Shown here in pieces: positions 38,841 through 48,540 of a DNA stretch of 64,000 nt. Below the pieces are notes generated by a model. The model saw only the letters and a program-made list of their open reading frames with translations, was not told the DNA's origin and made no database searches. This DNA is from Oscillospiraceae bacterium (lineage in GTDB: Bacteria; Bacillota; Clostridia; Oscillospirales; Ruminococcaceae), in assembly GCA_031260665.1 (NCBI GenBank), contig JAISLD010000022.1, forward strand, positions 1-64,000, read 5' to 3'. Numbering within the stretch: position 1 is the first letter of the stretch; each line of letters starts with the position of its first letter. Both the position numbers and the translations under genes were made by a program.

Positions 38841-40289
38841 TCAGTATGCGTTGCCCCAGATGACCATATCTGTCGCGGGTTTGCCGCAACAAACACAGGT
38901 GTCGGCGATATGCTCGCCGTCAAACGGTATGCACCGCGAACCCACGCCCGTTTGCTCTTTCACTTTGTCCTCACAGTCGGGTGAGCCGCACCACATCGCC
39001 TTGACAAAGCCGTCGCCGTTTGCTTTGATTGCCTCGGTTATCTCGTCAAGGCTCTTGCACCTGTAAGTATGCTGTTCACGGTTGTCAAGCGCTTTCTTGT
39101 AGATAGCGGCGGCATAGTCGCCGAGTATCCGCTCTGCTTCAGCGGCGATGTTCTCTATCGGGACAAACGCTTTCTCACGGTTATCACGGCGCACAATGAC
39201 GCACTTGCCCTCCGCCGCGTCACGCGGACCTATCTCAACACGAAGCGGAACTCCTTTCATCTCGTATTCGGCGTATTTGCTGCCGACTGACGAGTCGCTG
39301 TCGTCAAGCTTCACACGGAGTCCGCTTGATTGCAGGGCCGCCTTTATCTCCTCGGTTTTCTCAAGCACGCCGCCCTTGTGGAACGCGACAGGTATAACCA
39401 CCACTTGAACAGGAGCGACAGCAGGCGGAAGCACAAGCCCCTCGTTGTCCCCGTGCGACATAATTATGCCGCCGATTAGCCTCGTTGACACGCCCCACGA
39501 TGTTTGGTGCGGATACTCGGGCTTGTTGTCGCGGCTTTGATACCGAATATCAAAAGCACGAGCGAATCCGTCGCCGAAATAGTGCGACGTTCCTGCTTGC
39601 AACGCCTTGCCGTCATGCATAAGCGCCTCAATCGCGTAGGTTGACACAGCCCCCGCGAACTTGTCGCTCTCAGTTTTTCGCCCCTTGATAACGGGGATAC
39701 AAAGCGATTCTTCACAAAACTTCGCGTAGATGTTCAGCATTTGCAGCGTTTCCGCCTCGGCTTCTTCCTTTGTGGCGTGGATTGTGTGACCTTCTTGCCA
39801 CAAGAACTCACGCGTACGTAAAAACGGACGCGTTGTCTTTTCCCAACGAACAACCGAACACCACTGGTTATACAGCTTAGGCAGGTCGCGGTGCGAGTGA
39901 ATGATGTCGGCATAATGCGTACAAAACAGCGTTTCGCTGGTTGGTCGGATACAAAGCCGCTCCGTCAGCTCCTCTTTACCGCCGTGCGTCACCCACGCAA
40001 CCTCGGGGGCAAACCCCTCAACGTGGTCTTTCTCTTTGTTAAGGAGCGACTCGGGGATAAGCAGCGGCATATAGACGTTTTCGTGACCTGTGTCGCGGAA
40101 CATTTGGTTCAAGATAAGCTGAATGTTCTCCCACACGGCGTAACCATACGGGCGAATGACCGTGAAGCCTTTGACTCCCCCGTAAGCCACCAAGTCCGCT
40201 TTGATAACTATGTCGGTGTACCACTTAGCGAAGTCCTCGTCCATTGAAGTTATCGCTTCAACCAATTTTTCTTTGTTGTCCTTTGCCAT
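38841..40289 (-). CDS. proS: Prolyl-tRNA synthetase (short, archaeal/eukaryal-type form)
   Basis: [75 protein letters not shown]. Confidence 0.96.
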   Translation of the reverse strand: MAKDNKEKLVEAITSMDEDFAKWYTDIVIKADLVAYGGVKGFTVIRPYGYAVWENIQLILNQMFRDTGHENVYMPLLIPESLLNKEKDHVEGFAPEVAWVTHGGKEELTERLCIRPTSETLFCTHYADIIHSHRDLPKLYNQWCSVVRWEKTTRPFLRTREFLWQEGHTIHATKEEAEAETLQMLNIYAKFCEESLCIPVIKGRKTESDKFAGAVSTYAIEALMHDGKALQAGTSHYFGDGFARAFDIRYQSRDNKPEYPHQTSWGVSTRLIGGIIMSHGDNEGLVLPPAVAPVQVVVIPVAFHKGGVLEKTEEIKAALQSSGLRVKLDDSDSSVGSKYAEYEMKGVPLRVEIGPRDAAEGKCVIVRRDNREKAFVPIENIAAEAERILGDYAAAIYKKALDNREQHTYRCKSLDEITEAIKANGDGFVKAMWCGSPDCEDKVKEQTGVGSRCIPFDGEHIADTCVCCGKPATDMVIWGNAY

Positions 40290-40333
40290 TGTTATATCTT
40301 CCTTATGATGTCAAGTTAGTTTCATAGACTTTT

Positions 40334-40363
40334 ATTATAACACAAACAAGAAACTGTTGTCAA
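40334..40363 (-). promoter_or_regulatory. Sigma-A-like promoter for proS
   Basis: Minus strand TTGACA-18 bp-TATAAT. Confidence 0.65.
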
Positions 40364-40412
40364 TAAACAAACAGCGGCGTGTGATAACGCCGCTTTTGTG
40401 GTGTAAATCTTA

Positions 40413-40800
40413 GTGTTCTCTCCCCACGGGGGGAGAACACTAAAGTAGTTAGTTAATCGGTGATGACTTAATTATAGTAGGCTATATCAGCAAAGTTATC
40501 CCGTTAGCTTATTGCCCGTCCGACACGGACACAGCGGCGTGTGATATAGCCAGTTAAACTCAAAACACTACAGTGTTTTGAGTTTTCGCCGCGAAGCGGC
40601 GGCGCGGCTTTGCCGCGCACTGGCGTATCAGGACGGTTAAAAACGCTCCAGCGGAGCGATAGCCTCATAAAGCGGCTATAAAAACGCTTTATCGTTTTTA
40701 ATTTAACCTACTATACTGCGAAGCGGCGGGGGTTAAACTAAAAGTTTAACCGGTTAAGGAGCATATTGCCTATCGGGCACTGACCCGCTCCCGCAGGAGC
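40413..40800. repeat. Mosaic of several intergenic repeat modules
   Basis: atcccgttagcttattgcccgtccgacacggac; aaacgctttatcgtttttaatttaacctactata; ggttaaactaaaagtttaaccggttaaggagcatattgcctatcgggcactgac. Confidence 0.8.
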
Positions 40801-40946
40801 GGAAGAACACTAAACGCTTACTTAGATTATATGAGCGCGGGGGCAACCGTGACACCGCAACTTGTTCTAATCAAAAGGCTGTCTACATACAATCAAGTAC
40901 AAACCGCACAGCTTCTCAGCCATTACAGAAAGGAGTATGTAAACCA

Positions 40947-42152
40947 ATGTTTGTTTACACACTGAACAGGAAACGCGCGTTCCGAATTGGGCTTATCGCT
41001 CTCGCAGGGGTGTCGGCAGTCGCCGTGGGAGTCGCCGCTATTTTCACGGCGATAAACGCGAACGCCGCCGAAAAGAAACTGCCCATCTATTCCGTTGAAC
41101 GCGGGGATAATAAAATCGCTCTCTCATTTGACGTGGCGGGAGGAAATTCAAATACGGACGAATTGATAAAGCTTCTCGGGGACAACGGTGTAAAGGCGAC
41201 GTTCTTTGTGACGGGCGAGTTTGCCGACAAGTATCCCGACGACGTACGGAAGTTATATGACGGCGGACACGAAATAGCGAATCATTCTGACGCACACCAG
41301 CACCTCAAGGGAATGAACCTCAACGCGTTCATTGCCGACACCAAGAACGCGGAAACGAAACTCCGCTTGATTACGGGGCAAAAGCCCGCGCTTTATCGTG
41401 CGCCTTATGGCGAGTTTGACGAGAATATCCTCACGACACTTGAGGGAATGGGCTATCTCCCCATTCAGTATTCCGTTGACAGCACCGACGCGAAAGAAAC
41501 AAAGGCTTCTGCAATCGTAAAGAAAGTGCTTGACAAAGCAACCAGCGGGAGCATACTCCTGTTCCACAACGACCTTGCCAACACAGCGGAAGCGCTCCCC
41601 GACATCATCAATCAGCTGAAGAAGAAAGGCTATTCGTTTGTGACGGTGGGCGACCTTGTATACAGCACCGACTATCACGTGGACAGCAGCGGCAAGCAGA
41701 TATACGATGTGACTGTCGGCGGCAGTGAACCGACGTTCAGTGCGAACCGTCAAGTGAACGGCGCGTTTGCGGCGGTGAGAGCAAACCTCTCTGACGGAGA
41801 GATTGCGTCAATCAGAAACGGCATAACAGGCGATGTTGCGGTGAAACTCTCGAAAGTGTTGAGTAGCGAGCAGATTGCCGCACTGAAGGGACTTTCAGCT
41901 AAAGAATACACCGAGGCGTGGAGCGCGTTGGCTTCAACAGCAGAGGGCGTGCTGCAAGTGGACGCCGACGTGGAAACCGAACGTGAAATCGACGACGACG
42001 GCGTGGTTGACGAAGAGGACGACGTTGACGTGCCCGAGATACCCGGCAACTACGCTGAGTTTGAGGGCGTGGACATAGAGGACGACGGCAACGACCTTGA
42101 CAATCTCCCTGAAGCAGGCAGAACAAACACGGAAATCTTCGGGAATAAGTAA
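40947..42152 (+). CDS. PdaB-like polysaccharide deacetylase, membrane-anchored, acidic C-terminus
   Basis: IALSFDVAGGNSNTDELIKLL, ATFFVTGEFADKYP, EIANHSDAHQHL, YRAPYGEFD; Asp/Glu-rich tail. Confidence 0.85.
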   Translation: MFVYTLNRKRAFRIGLIALAGVSAVAVGVAAIFTAINANAAEKKLPIYSVERGDNKIALSFDVAGGNSNTDELIKLLGDNGVKATFFVTGEFADKYPDDVRKLYDGGHEIANHSDAHQHLKGMNLNAFIADTKNAETKLRLITGQKPALYRAPYGEFDENILTTLEGMGYLPIQYSVDSTDAKETKASAIVKKVLDKATSGSILLFHNDLANTAEALPDIINQLKKKGYSFVTVGDLVYSTDYHVDSSGKQIYDVTVGGSEPTFSANRQVNGAFAAVRANLSDGEIASIRNGITGDVAVKLSKVLSSEQIAALKGLSAKEYTEAWSALASTAEGVLQVDADVETEREIDDDGVVDEEDDVDVPEIPGNYAEFEGVDIEDDGNDLDNLPEAGRTNTEIFGNK

Positions 42153-42163
42153 ACTATAGACAT

Positions 42164-42203
42164 AACAAACACCCTCTCCCGTTTGGGAGGGGGTGTTTGT
42201 TGT
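42164..42203 (+). terminator. Terminator after PdaB-like gene
   Basis: aacaaacaccctctcccgtttgggagggggtgtttgtt hairpin. Confidence 0.7.
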
Positions 42204-42350
42204 AAGCATTATATCAACGTATCCCGTTGGCTTATTGCCTGTCGGGCACCGACCCTCTCTCATCGGGAGGGGGGTTCGTTGTAAAAATTATATCAACGTA
42301 TTCCGTTAGCTTATTGCCTGTCGGGCACCGACCTCTCCCATTGGGAGAGG
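42165..42350. repeat. ~80-bp tandem repeat (about 2.5 units) made of terminator-like hairpin + intergenic repeat core
   Basis: Two copies of [ccctctc..gggaggggg-tt-gttgtaa..attatatcaacgtatYccgttRgcttattgcctgtcgggcaccga], then a third hairpin. Confidence 0.85.
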
Positions 42351-42367
42351 TTGTTTGCTTATATGTT

Positions 42368-42805
42368 CTATATCACGTAGTTGTCGGTGCCGATGTTCTG
42401 CGACTGAAGTATCAAGTCCTCAAGGGTCACACCGTCAATGTAATCGGCAATCGTTTTGTCAAGTCCTTGCCAAAAGGGCAGGGTTTGGCAATAAGCGGCA
42501 CGGTCGCAACCGCCGAGGTTGTTATCGAGACAGGCTATCGGCGACATACTGCCTTCTGCTGCGCGAAGAATCTCACCCACGGTGTATTCTCCCGTTCTGC
42601 GAGCCAAACGATAGCCGCCGCTGCTGCCCCGCGTGCTTTGAATCAGCCCGTCTTTGACGAGAAGCGGCACTATCTGTTCAAGATACTTGACGCTTATGGC
42701 TTGCCTTGCCGAGATTTCTTTGAGGCTGATATGTTCGCCGCTGGAAAACTGTGCTAAGTCGAGCATTAGCCGCAAGGCATAACGCCCCTTTGTTGATACT
42801 TTCAT
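42368..42805 (-). CDS. Rrf2-family transcriptional regulator
   Basis: MKVSTKGRYALRLMLDLAQ HTH, STRGSSGGYRLAR, Cys-containing CLDNNLGGCDRAAYC segment. Confidence 0.9.
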   Translation of the reverse strand: MKVSTKGRYALRLMLDLAQFSSGEHISLKEISARQAISVKYLEQIVPLLVKDGLIQSTRGSSGGYRLARRTGEYTVGEILRAAEGSMSPIACLDNNLGGCDRAAYCQTLPFWQGLDKTIADYIDGVTLEDLILQSQNIGTDNYVI

Positions 42806-42816
42806 TTGAAACCTAA

Positions 42817-43038
42817 TTATTCTTTGGTGTCACTGTCTGAATCGGAAACGTCGTCATCTTCTTCGTCAATTGTGCCGAACAAATCGTCAAAGTTCTCGTC
42901 CGAGAGTTCGTCTACTTCGTCCCAATCAATATCATCGTCGTTCTCAAACTTCCGCTTCAGCAGAATAATCGCGCAGACTGCCGCACCAAGCAGGGCGATA
43001 ATGCCAACGATTACAAACCCAAGTCCTTTGCCTCTGTA
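42817..43038 (-). CDS. Small single-TM protein with acidic C-terminus, unknown function
   Basis: ~73 aa: TM segment LGFVIVGIIALLGAAVCAIILL followed by Asp/Glu-rich tail; -10-like element upstream. Confidence 0.5.
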   Translation of the reverse strand, partial: YRGKGLGFVIVGIIALLGAAVCAIILLKRKFENDDDIDWDEVDELSDENFDDLFGTIDEEDDDVSDSDSDTKE

Positions 43039-43154
43039 CATAATAGCCTCCTCACAAAGTGGTTTCGCTTTATATACCTCAATTATACACGATTTTAGTA
43101 TGAAAAGCAAGTGGTTTTGCTAAATTTGCCAAATAATTCACAAGTGACTTTTGC

Positions 43155-43898
43155 CTAAGAAATACAGTCGGCGATAACCGCAAGTGCGGCGATGGGGGCG
43201 GTTTCACACCGCAGAATACGATTGCCAAGGGTACAAGTCCGCCAACCTTTTGAGGTTGCCAGCTGTACTTCTTCGTCGGAGAAGCCGCCTTCACAACCGA
43301 TGAACACGTCGATGTTTCGTCCCGCCGTGATAACCGCCGAGGGTTTTTCACCGCCGCCCTCGTAGAAGAACAGCCCGTCTGTTTCGGCGTTCAGCATAGC
43401 CGCCGCTTCACTGAAAGCAATCAGCGGCAGAACACGCGGCACGACACCGCGACCGCTTTGCTTCGCCGCCTCATAAGCAACCCTGTTAAGCCGAACAAGT
43501 TTACACCGCATTGACTTGTCGTCGGGGCGTGACACGCACCGCTTTGACAGCACGGGTATAATCTCGGTCACACCGAGTTCAGTCGCTTTTTGTGTAATGA
43601 AGTCGAGTTTATCGCCTTTGGGCAGGCACTGAAACAGCCGCACACGTGTCGGGAGTTCCGCTTTGTTGGGGGTTTGGCGTATCACTTCAAGTTCAACAGA
43701 ACCGCTTGATATCGCGATTATCTCCGCTGTAAAGTCAACAAGGTTGTCACAGATAATCACGCGTTTTCCGGCTGTCAACCGCAATACGTTTACAATGTGT
43801 TTGCAGTCGTCGCCTGTCAATGTCGCTCTGTCGGCGGTCACATCGCCGAAAAATCGCGGCAACCGAAAATACTTTTCGTCGTTTCCGTTTTGAATCAT
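43155..43898 (-). CDS. rsmE: 16S rRNA (uracil1498-N3)-methyltransferase
   Basis: LFQCLPKGDKLDFITQKATELGVTEIIPV, IGCEGGFSDEEV, LGNRILRCETAPIAAL. Confidence 0.95.
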   Translation of the reverse strand: MIQNGNDEKYFRLPRFFGDVTADRATLTGDDCKHIVNVLRLTAGKRVIICDNLVDFTAEIIAISSGSVELEVIRQTPNKAELPTRVRLFQCLPKGDKLDFITQKATELGVTEIIPVLSKRCVSRPDDKSMRCKLVRLNRVAYEAAKQSGRGVVPRVLPLIAFSEAAAMLNAETDGLFFYEGGGEKPSAVITAGRNIDVFIGCEGGFSDEEVQLATSKGWRTCTLGNRILRCETAPIAALAVIADCIS

Positions 43899-44893
43899 AT
43901 TGCAAGTTCTGCGAACGCATCGGTGTTCGCTCCTCCGATGTTCCCCGCCAAGTATTCAAAGTAACCTGCCGCCCCGACCATAGCCGCGTTGTCGCCGCAA
44001 AGCGAGAGCGGCGGATAGTAGAGCCTGTAGCCGCGAGAGCCGCACTCTGCCGACAACTTTGAGCGCAATAGCTCGTTTGCCGCGACTCCACCCGACAGCA
44101 CGATAGTTGTGGAGCCGAGTTTCCGCGCCGCTTCAAGCAGCTTGGCGGTCAGGCTGGCGACCGCCGTTTTTCTGAACGAAGCCGCGAGTGACGGCACGTC
44201 CAATGTGTCGCCGCGTTGCTTTGCGGTGTTGATTGTGTTAAGCACAGCGGTTTTCAGCCCTGAGAAGCTGAAGTCAAACTCGCCGCTCGTGTGAGGAATC
44301 GGCAGCTTGTACTTGTCGGGGTCGCCGTCTTTTGCCGCACTGTCAATGAAAACGCCGCCGGGATACGGAAAGCCCATTGCACGCGCCGCCTTGTCGAACG
44401 CTTCGCCTGCCGCGTCATCGATAGTTGTGCCGATTAGCTGTAAATCAGTATAGGTTGACACGTTTAACACAAGCGTGTGCCCCCCCGAAGCGGTGAGGCA
44501 GAGAAACGGCGGCGTGAGGTCAGGGTGAGCGAGGTAGTTTGCCGCGACGTGCGCCTTGACGTGGTGGACAGGAATCAGAGGTAAACCCGTTGAGGTTGAC
44601 ACGCCTTTCGCGAAGTTCACTCCGACGAGAAGCGCGCCAATCAGCCCCGGTCCTACTGTCACGGCTATCGCGTCAACGCCGGCGAGGGCGACGTTGGCTT
44701 CAGATAATGCGGTGTCGCAGACCTGCGTGATTGCTTCAACGTGTCGCCGTGAGGCAATCTCAGGGACAACGCCGCCGTATAACCTGTGCTCGTCCACCTG
44801 TGAAGCGGTGACAACCGATAGAAGTTTACGCCCGTTTTCCGTTACGGCGGCTGACGTTTCGTCGCAAGATGTTTCAATAGAAAGGATTTTCAT
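43895..44893 (-). CDS. tsaD: tRNA N6-adenosine threonylcarbamoyltransferase
   Basis: ILSIETSCDETSAAV, PVHHVKAHVAANYL, LTASGGHT, VLSGGVAANELLR. Confidence 0.96.
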   Translation of the reverse strand: MKILSIETSCDETSAAVTENGRKLLSVVTASQVDEHRLYGGVVPEIASRRHVEAITQVCDTALSEANVALAGVDAIAVTVGPGLIGALLVGVNFAKGVSTSTGLPLIPVHHVKAHVAANYLAHPDLTPPFLCLTASGGHTLVLNVSTYTDLQLIGTTIDDAAGEAFDKAARAMGFPYPGGVFIDSAAKDGDPDKYKLPIPHTSGEFDFSFSGLKTAVLNTINTAKQRGDTLDVPSLAASFRKTAVASLTAKLLEAARKLGSTTIVLSGGVAANELLRSKLSAECGSRGYRLYYPPLSLCGDNAAMVGAAGYFEYLAGNIGGANTDAFAELAI

Positions 44894-44932
44894 ATGTAAA
44901 CCTAAATATATTTACACGATAACTCTGTAAAC

Positions 44933-45760
44933 TTAAACAAGTTTACAGAGTTCGTTTGAGATAAAAACGAGTTCTTCAATCGTCAAGTTCTCTGCCCTTG
45001 CCTTCGGGTTTTTCAGCAGTGACTGCGCCTGCTCTCGGCTGACCGCGAAGTCACGCGCGATAAGTCCTGCCGCTTGCTTTCGCCGCTCTGAAAACACGGA
45101 CTTCACCAATTTGAAGTAAACTTTGCTGTCAACCTCAAAAGGTTTAGTCCTTGGTGCTAGCTTAATCACGGTGCTGTCGACATTCGGCGCGGGGAAGAAA
45201 CTGCCGCGCCCCACCGCAAACAACCGCTCACACTCGGCGTAAAACGCGACTGCCGCACTGATTGCGCCGCAGGTGCGGGTGCCGGGTGGCGAGGTTATCC
45301 GTTCGGCGGCTTCACGTTGCGCCATAACGGTTATGCTTTCAAATCGGGTGTCGCCCTCAAGCAGCTTCATTATTATCGGAGTGGTGACGTAGTACGGCAG
45401 GTTGGCGGCGAACACGAGCGGCGTGTTCGGGGGGAGCAGCGCGTGCAGGTCGGCGGACAAAAAGTCGGCGTAGATTATCTCGACGTTGGGGCAGTCGGCG
45501 AGGGATTCTTCGTGAACCGCACGCAGTTTTTCGTCCAACTCAAACGAGATTACGCGTTCGTGTCGGAGTGACAGCTCTTTGGTCAGCACACCGAGTCCCG
45601 TTCCGACTTCCACCGCTACTTTTGCTGCGTCTGCTCCCGCCTCGGCGATTCGCGGACAGACAGTCGGGTTAATAAGAAAGTTTTGTCCAAGCGACTTGTT
45701 GGGGTGCAGACCGTGGCGTTCGCAGAGGTCACGCACCACCGAAAGGTTAGTTAAAATCAT
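44933..45760 (-). CDS. rsmA: 16S rRNA (adenine1518/1519-N6)-dimethyltransferase
   Basis: NKSLGQNFLINPTV, VEVGTGLGVLTKEL, FAANLPYYVTTPIIMKLL. Confidence 0.95.
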   Translation of the reverse strand: MILTNLSVVRDLCERHGLHPNKSLGQNFLINPTVCPRIAEAGADAAKVAVEVGTGLGVLTKELSLRHERVISFELDEKLRAVHEESLADCPNVEIIYADFLSADLHALLPPNTPLVFAANLPYYVTTPIIMKLLEGDTRFESITVMAQREAAERITSPPGTRTCGAISAAVAFYAECERLFAVGRGSFFPAPNVDSTVIKLAPRTKPFEVDSKVYFKLVKSVFSERRKQAAGLIARDFAVSREQAQSLLKNPKARAENLTIEELVFISNELCKLV

Positions 45761-45813
45761 TGCACAAGTATAACGCATTTGACGGCGTTTTGTCAAGCCG
45801 GTTCAACCGCTGA

Positions 45814-45842
45814 TTGACAATTAAGAGCGGTTGTGATATAAT
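45814..45842 (+). promoter_or_regulatory. Sigma-A-like promoter for deaminase-darA-holB-ricT operon
   Basis: TTGACA-17 bp-TATAAT, start codon at 45880. Confidence 0.75.
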
Positions 45843-45879
45843 AACAGTAAGTGTAAGTGTGTTGTTGCGCGGAGGGGTT

Positions 45880-46377
45880 ATGGCAAGACGTGATAAGATA
45901 AATTATTATCTTGATATCGCCGAGGTTGTCGGCGAACGCTCGACTTGCCTGCGACGTCGTTATGGCGCGGTGCTTGTGTCGTCAGACCGAATCGTGTCAA
46001 CAGGGTTCAACGGTTCGCCGCGAGGTCGAAAGAACTGCTGTGACGAAGGCGTCTGTTACCGCAAGAAACTCGGCGTTCCAAGCGGCGAACGCTATGAACT
46101 TTGCCGTTCTATTCACGCGGAAGCCAACTGCATTTTGTCGGCGAACCGAGAGGATATGGCAGGCGCTACGCTCTATCTTGCCGCGATGTCCGCTGAAAGC
46201 GGCGAGCTTGTCCCAAATACCGAGCCTTGCCTGATGTGCAAGCGGCTGATAATCAACGCGGGAATCTCGTCGGTTATCGTCAGAGAAACGAGAGATACAT
46301 ACAGGTGCTTTGACACCGTGAAGTGGGTCGAGCAGGACGACTTTTCAGAAGTAATGCCGAGGGGATACAGCGGTTAG
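45880..46377 (+). CDS. dCMP/cytidine deaminase family protein
   Basis: SIHAEANCIL and PCLMCKRLIINAGI zinc motifs; TGFNGSPRG. Confidence 0.88.
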   Translation: MARRDKINYYLDIAEVVGERSTCLRRRYGAVLVSSDRIVSTGFNGSPRGRKNCCDEGVCYRKKLGVPSGERYELCRSIHAEANCILSANREDMAGATLYLAAMSAESGELVPNTEPCLMCKRLIINAGISSVIVRETRDTYRCFDTVKWVEQDDFSEVMPRGYSG

Positions 46378-46400
46378 CTTATAACGGGGAGATGATTTGA

Positions 46401-46727
46401 ATGAAACTTATATACGCAATCGTCAATGACGACGACGCGGTGACCGTGCAAAAGCAGTTGACGAAGAACTCGTTCTTCGCAACGAAACTGTCGTCTACAG
46501 GTGGTTTTCTTATGTCGGGGAACACGACGTTTCTTATCTGCACCGACGACGAAAAGACCGATGCCGCAATCAATATAATAAAAGAACATTCACGGCGCAG
46601 ACGGCAGTATGTCCCCGCTGTGACCGCGCCGTATGCCGATGGCTCTGTCGCGGGGTTGCCCTTTGAGGTGACAGTCGGCGGGGCGACAATCTTTGTGACA
46701 GACATCGAAAGGTTCGAGAAGTGCTGA
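46401..46727 (+). CDS. darA: P-II-like cyclic-di-AMP receptor
   Basis: MKLIYAIVNDDDAVTVQKQLTKNSFFATKLSSTGGFLMSGNTTFLI; length and motifs of DarA/PstA family. Confidence 0.88.
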   Translation: MKLIYAIVNDDDAVTVQKQLTKNSFFATKLSSTGGFLMSGNTTFLICTDDEKTDAAINIIKEHSRRRRQYVPAVTAPYADGSVAGLPFEVTVGGATIFVTDIERFEKC

Positions 46728-47467
46728 CCGACCGACTTGTCGCCTTGAACCGCGAAAACCGCCTGCCTTCATCGCTGCTTATCACTGCCGCGAGTAAAGA
46801 GCAGGCGATAGAAGCGGCAAAAGTTTTCCTCTGTGAACACGGCACTGCTTGCGGCGAGTGCTTGTCCTGCCACAAGGCGACGGGGCGTATCCACCCCGAC
46901 CTGATTGACATAGCGGCAATGCTGACAGCGGCGAAGAAGCCACCCGAAGCGTTTCGCGAAGCGATAAACCGCGCCGTGTTTCTCCCGAATGACGGTGAAC
47001 TGAAAGTCTATCTCTTTTTGGGGGCTGACGAGCTGAAGCCGCTTTATCAAAACGCGTTGCTGAAGTTCCTTGAAGAACCGCCCTCATATGTGCGAATCAT
47101 TGTGACGGCGGAGTCAAAGGACAAGTTGCCCGCCACACTTCAAAGCCGATTGACCGAAGTGCGTTCTGACAATGAAGAACAGCGGCAGAGTGGCAAAGCG
47201 GAAGAAACAGCGGCGGCGATAATGAACGCGATAAAAGATAACAGCGAGTACCGTGTCGCTTCTTTGTTCTACAAGGTTGCGATTGACCGCGACCGACTTC
47301 TTTATAAAGATATTCTCGACATACTGATAGAGCAAACGCCGGAGCTTGACGATACAGACAAGCGCGTTCTGCTGACCGAACGCCTGCTGAAACTTCGTGC
47401 TGACGGGGAACTTAACCCACAGCTGAAACTCTGCGCGGCAGAGTCTGCGGCACTTCTGCATATTTAA
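46721..47467 (+). CDS. holB: DNA polymerase III delta' subunit-like protein
   Basis: CGECLSCHKATGRIHPDLI, NALLKFLEEPPSYVRIIVTAESKDKLPATLQSR. Confidence 0.85.
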   Translation: MLTDRLVALNRENRLPSSLLITAASKEQAIEAAKVFLCEHGTACGECLSCHKATGRIHPDLIDIAAMLTAAKKPPEAFREAINRAVFLPNDGELKVYLFLGADELKPLYQNALLKFLEEPPSYVRIIVTAESKDKLPATLQSRLTEVRSDNEEQRQSGKAEETAAAIMNAIKDNSEYRVASLFYKVAIDRDRLLYKDILDILIEQTPELDDTDKRVLLTERLLKLRADGELNPQLKLCAAESAALLHI

Positions 47468-47480
47468 GTTAAAGGACATA

Positions 47481-48403
47481 ATGAAAGAAAACCATATAAG
47501 CAAGCCCTCGGGTGTGCCGGTGCCGACCGAGATAGTCGGCGTGCGCTTCAAGGAAGGCGGCAAGGTCTATCACTTTGCGCCAAGCGGCAAGTTTTATCCG
47601 CTTGGACTTCGTGTCGTTGTTGACACCGCGTCGGGTGAACAGATAGGCGATGTGGCAAGCGAGAACAAGGTGTCGCCTCGCAGCCCCGAGCCACCGCTGA
47701 AGCCCGTGCTTCGTGAAGCGACCGCCGACGATATCAAACGCGACAACCAAAACCGACTGCGTATTGCCGACTTGCGCCGTATCTTCAACGAAAAGATTGC
47801 CAAACACAACTTGCCGATGACCCCAACCGAAATCGAAGTGGCTTTTGATGGCAATAAGGTGACATTTTATTTCTCGTCGCCCACCGTGTTGACTTTCGGC
47901 TGCTGGTTCGCGACCTCGCCGCCGCGTGTGGCGCAAGAATTGAACTGCGGCAAATCGGTGTTCGTGATGAAGCAAAGCGAATCGGCGGACTTGGCGCGTG
48001 TGGTCGTGGGCTTTGCTGCAAAGATTTTCTGTCTGACTTCCAGCCCGTGTCAATCAAAATGGCAAAGGAACAGTCGCTCTCGCTGAACCCCGTCAAAATC
48101 TCGGGATACTGCGGTCGGCTGATGTGTTGCCTTAAGTACGAGCAAGACAGCTATGAAGAGCTGATAAAGCTGACGCCACCTCAAGGCTCGCTTGTTGAAA
48201 CCCCCGAGGGGCGGGGAATGGTGGTGGACGCGAACCTGCTGACAGGCAAGATGAAGGTGCGGCTTGACGACAGACGCGACACCGCACCGTTTGAGTGCCT
48301 GCGTGACGATGTAAAGGTGATTCGTCGTGCCGAGATTCGCTTGTCTAAAGAAGAACTTGAGCAAGCAAAGCAGATATCAGACCCCCTCGTGTTGGGACGA
48401 TAA
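47481..48403 (+). pseudogene. ricT: PSP1-domain protein RicT/YaaT, split by a single -1 frameshift at ~47873-47882
   Basis: ORF 47481..48086 starts like YaaT. From ~47879 the other frame reads AHRVDFRLLVRDLAAACGARIELRQIGVRDEAKRIGGLGACGRGLCCKDFLSDFQPVSIKMAKEQSLSLNPVKISGYCGRLMCCLKYE, continuous with ORF 48047..48403. Confidence 0.85.
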
Positions 48404-48407
48404 ATCT

Positions 48408-48443
48408 AAAACAACAGCCTGTTTGCAAGAACTGGCTGTTGTT
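48408..48443 (+). terminator. Terminator after ricT
   Basis: aaacaacagcc...ggctgttgttt hairpin. Confidence 0.7.
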
Positions 48444-48453
48444 TATTGTCAAG

Positions 48454-48540
48454 TTTGCCCATTAGCTTATTGCCCGTCCGGCACGGACTTGCCCGTTAGC
48501 TTATTGCCCGTCCGGCACGGACTTGGCTGTTGTTTATTGT
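48454..48540. repeat. Two tandem copies of the intergenic core repeat flanked by duplicated ggctgttgtttattgt
   Basis: tgcccRttagcttattgcccgtccggcacggact x2; 16-bp ggctgttgtttattgt on both sides. Confidence 0.85.

Noticed and set aside
40290-40440. T-box or other aminoacyl-tRNA-synthetase leader upstream of proS
   Set aside because: No T-box consensus (TGGGTGGTACCGCG) or long leader found; the promoter lies within ~75 bp of the start codon
40413-40800. CRISPR-like array in the proS-PdaB intergenic region
   Set aside because: Repeats differ in sequence, spacing and orientation, with no unique equal-length spacers and no cas genes
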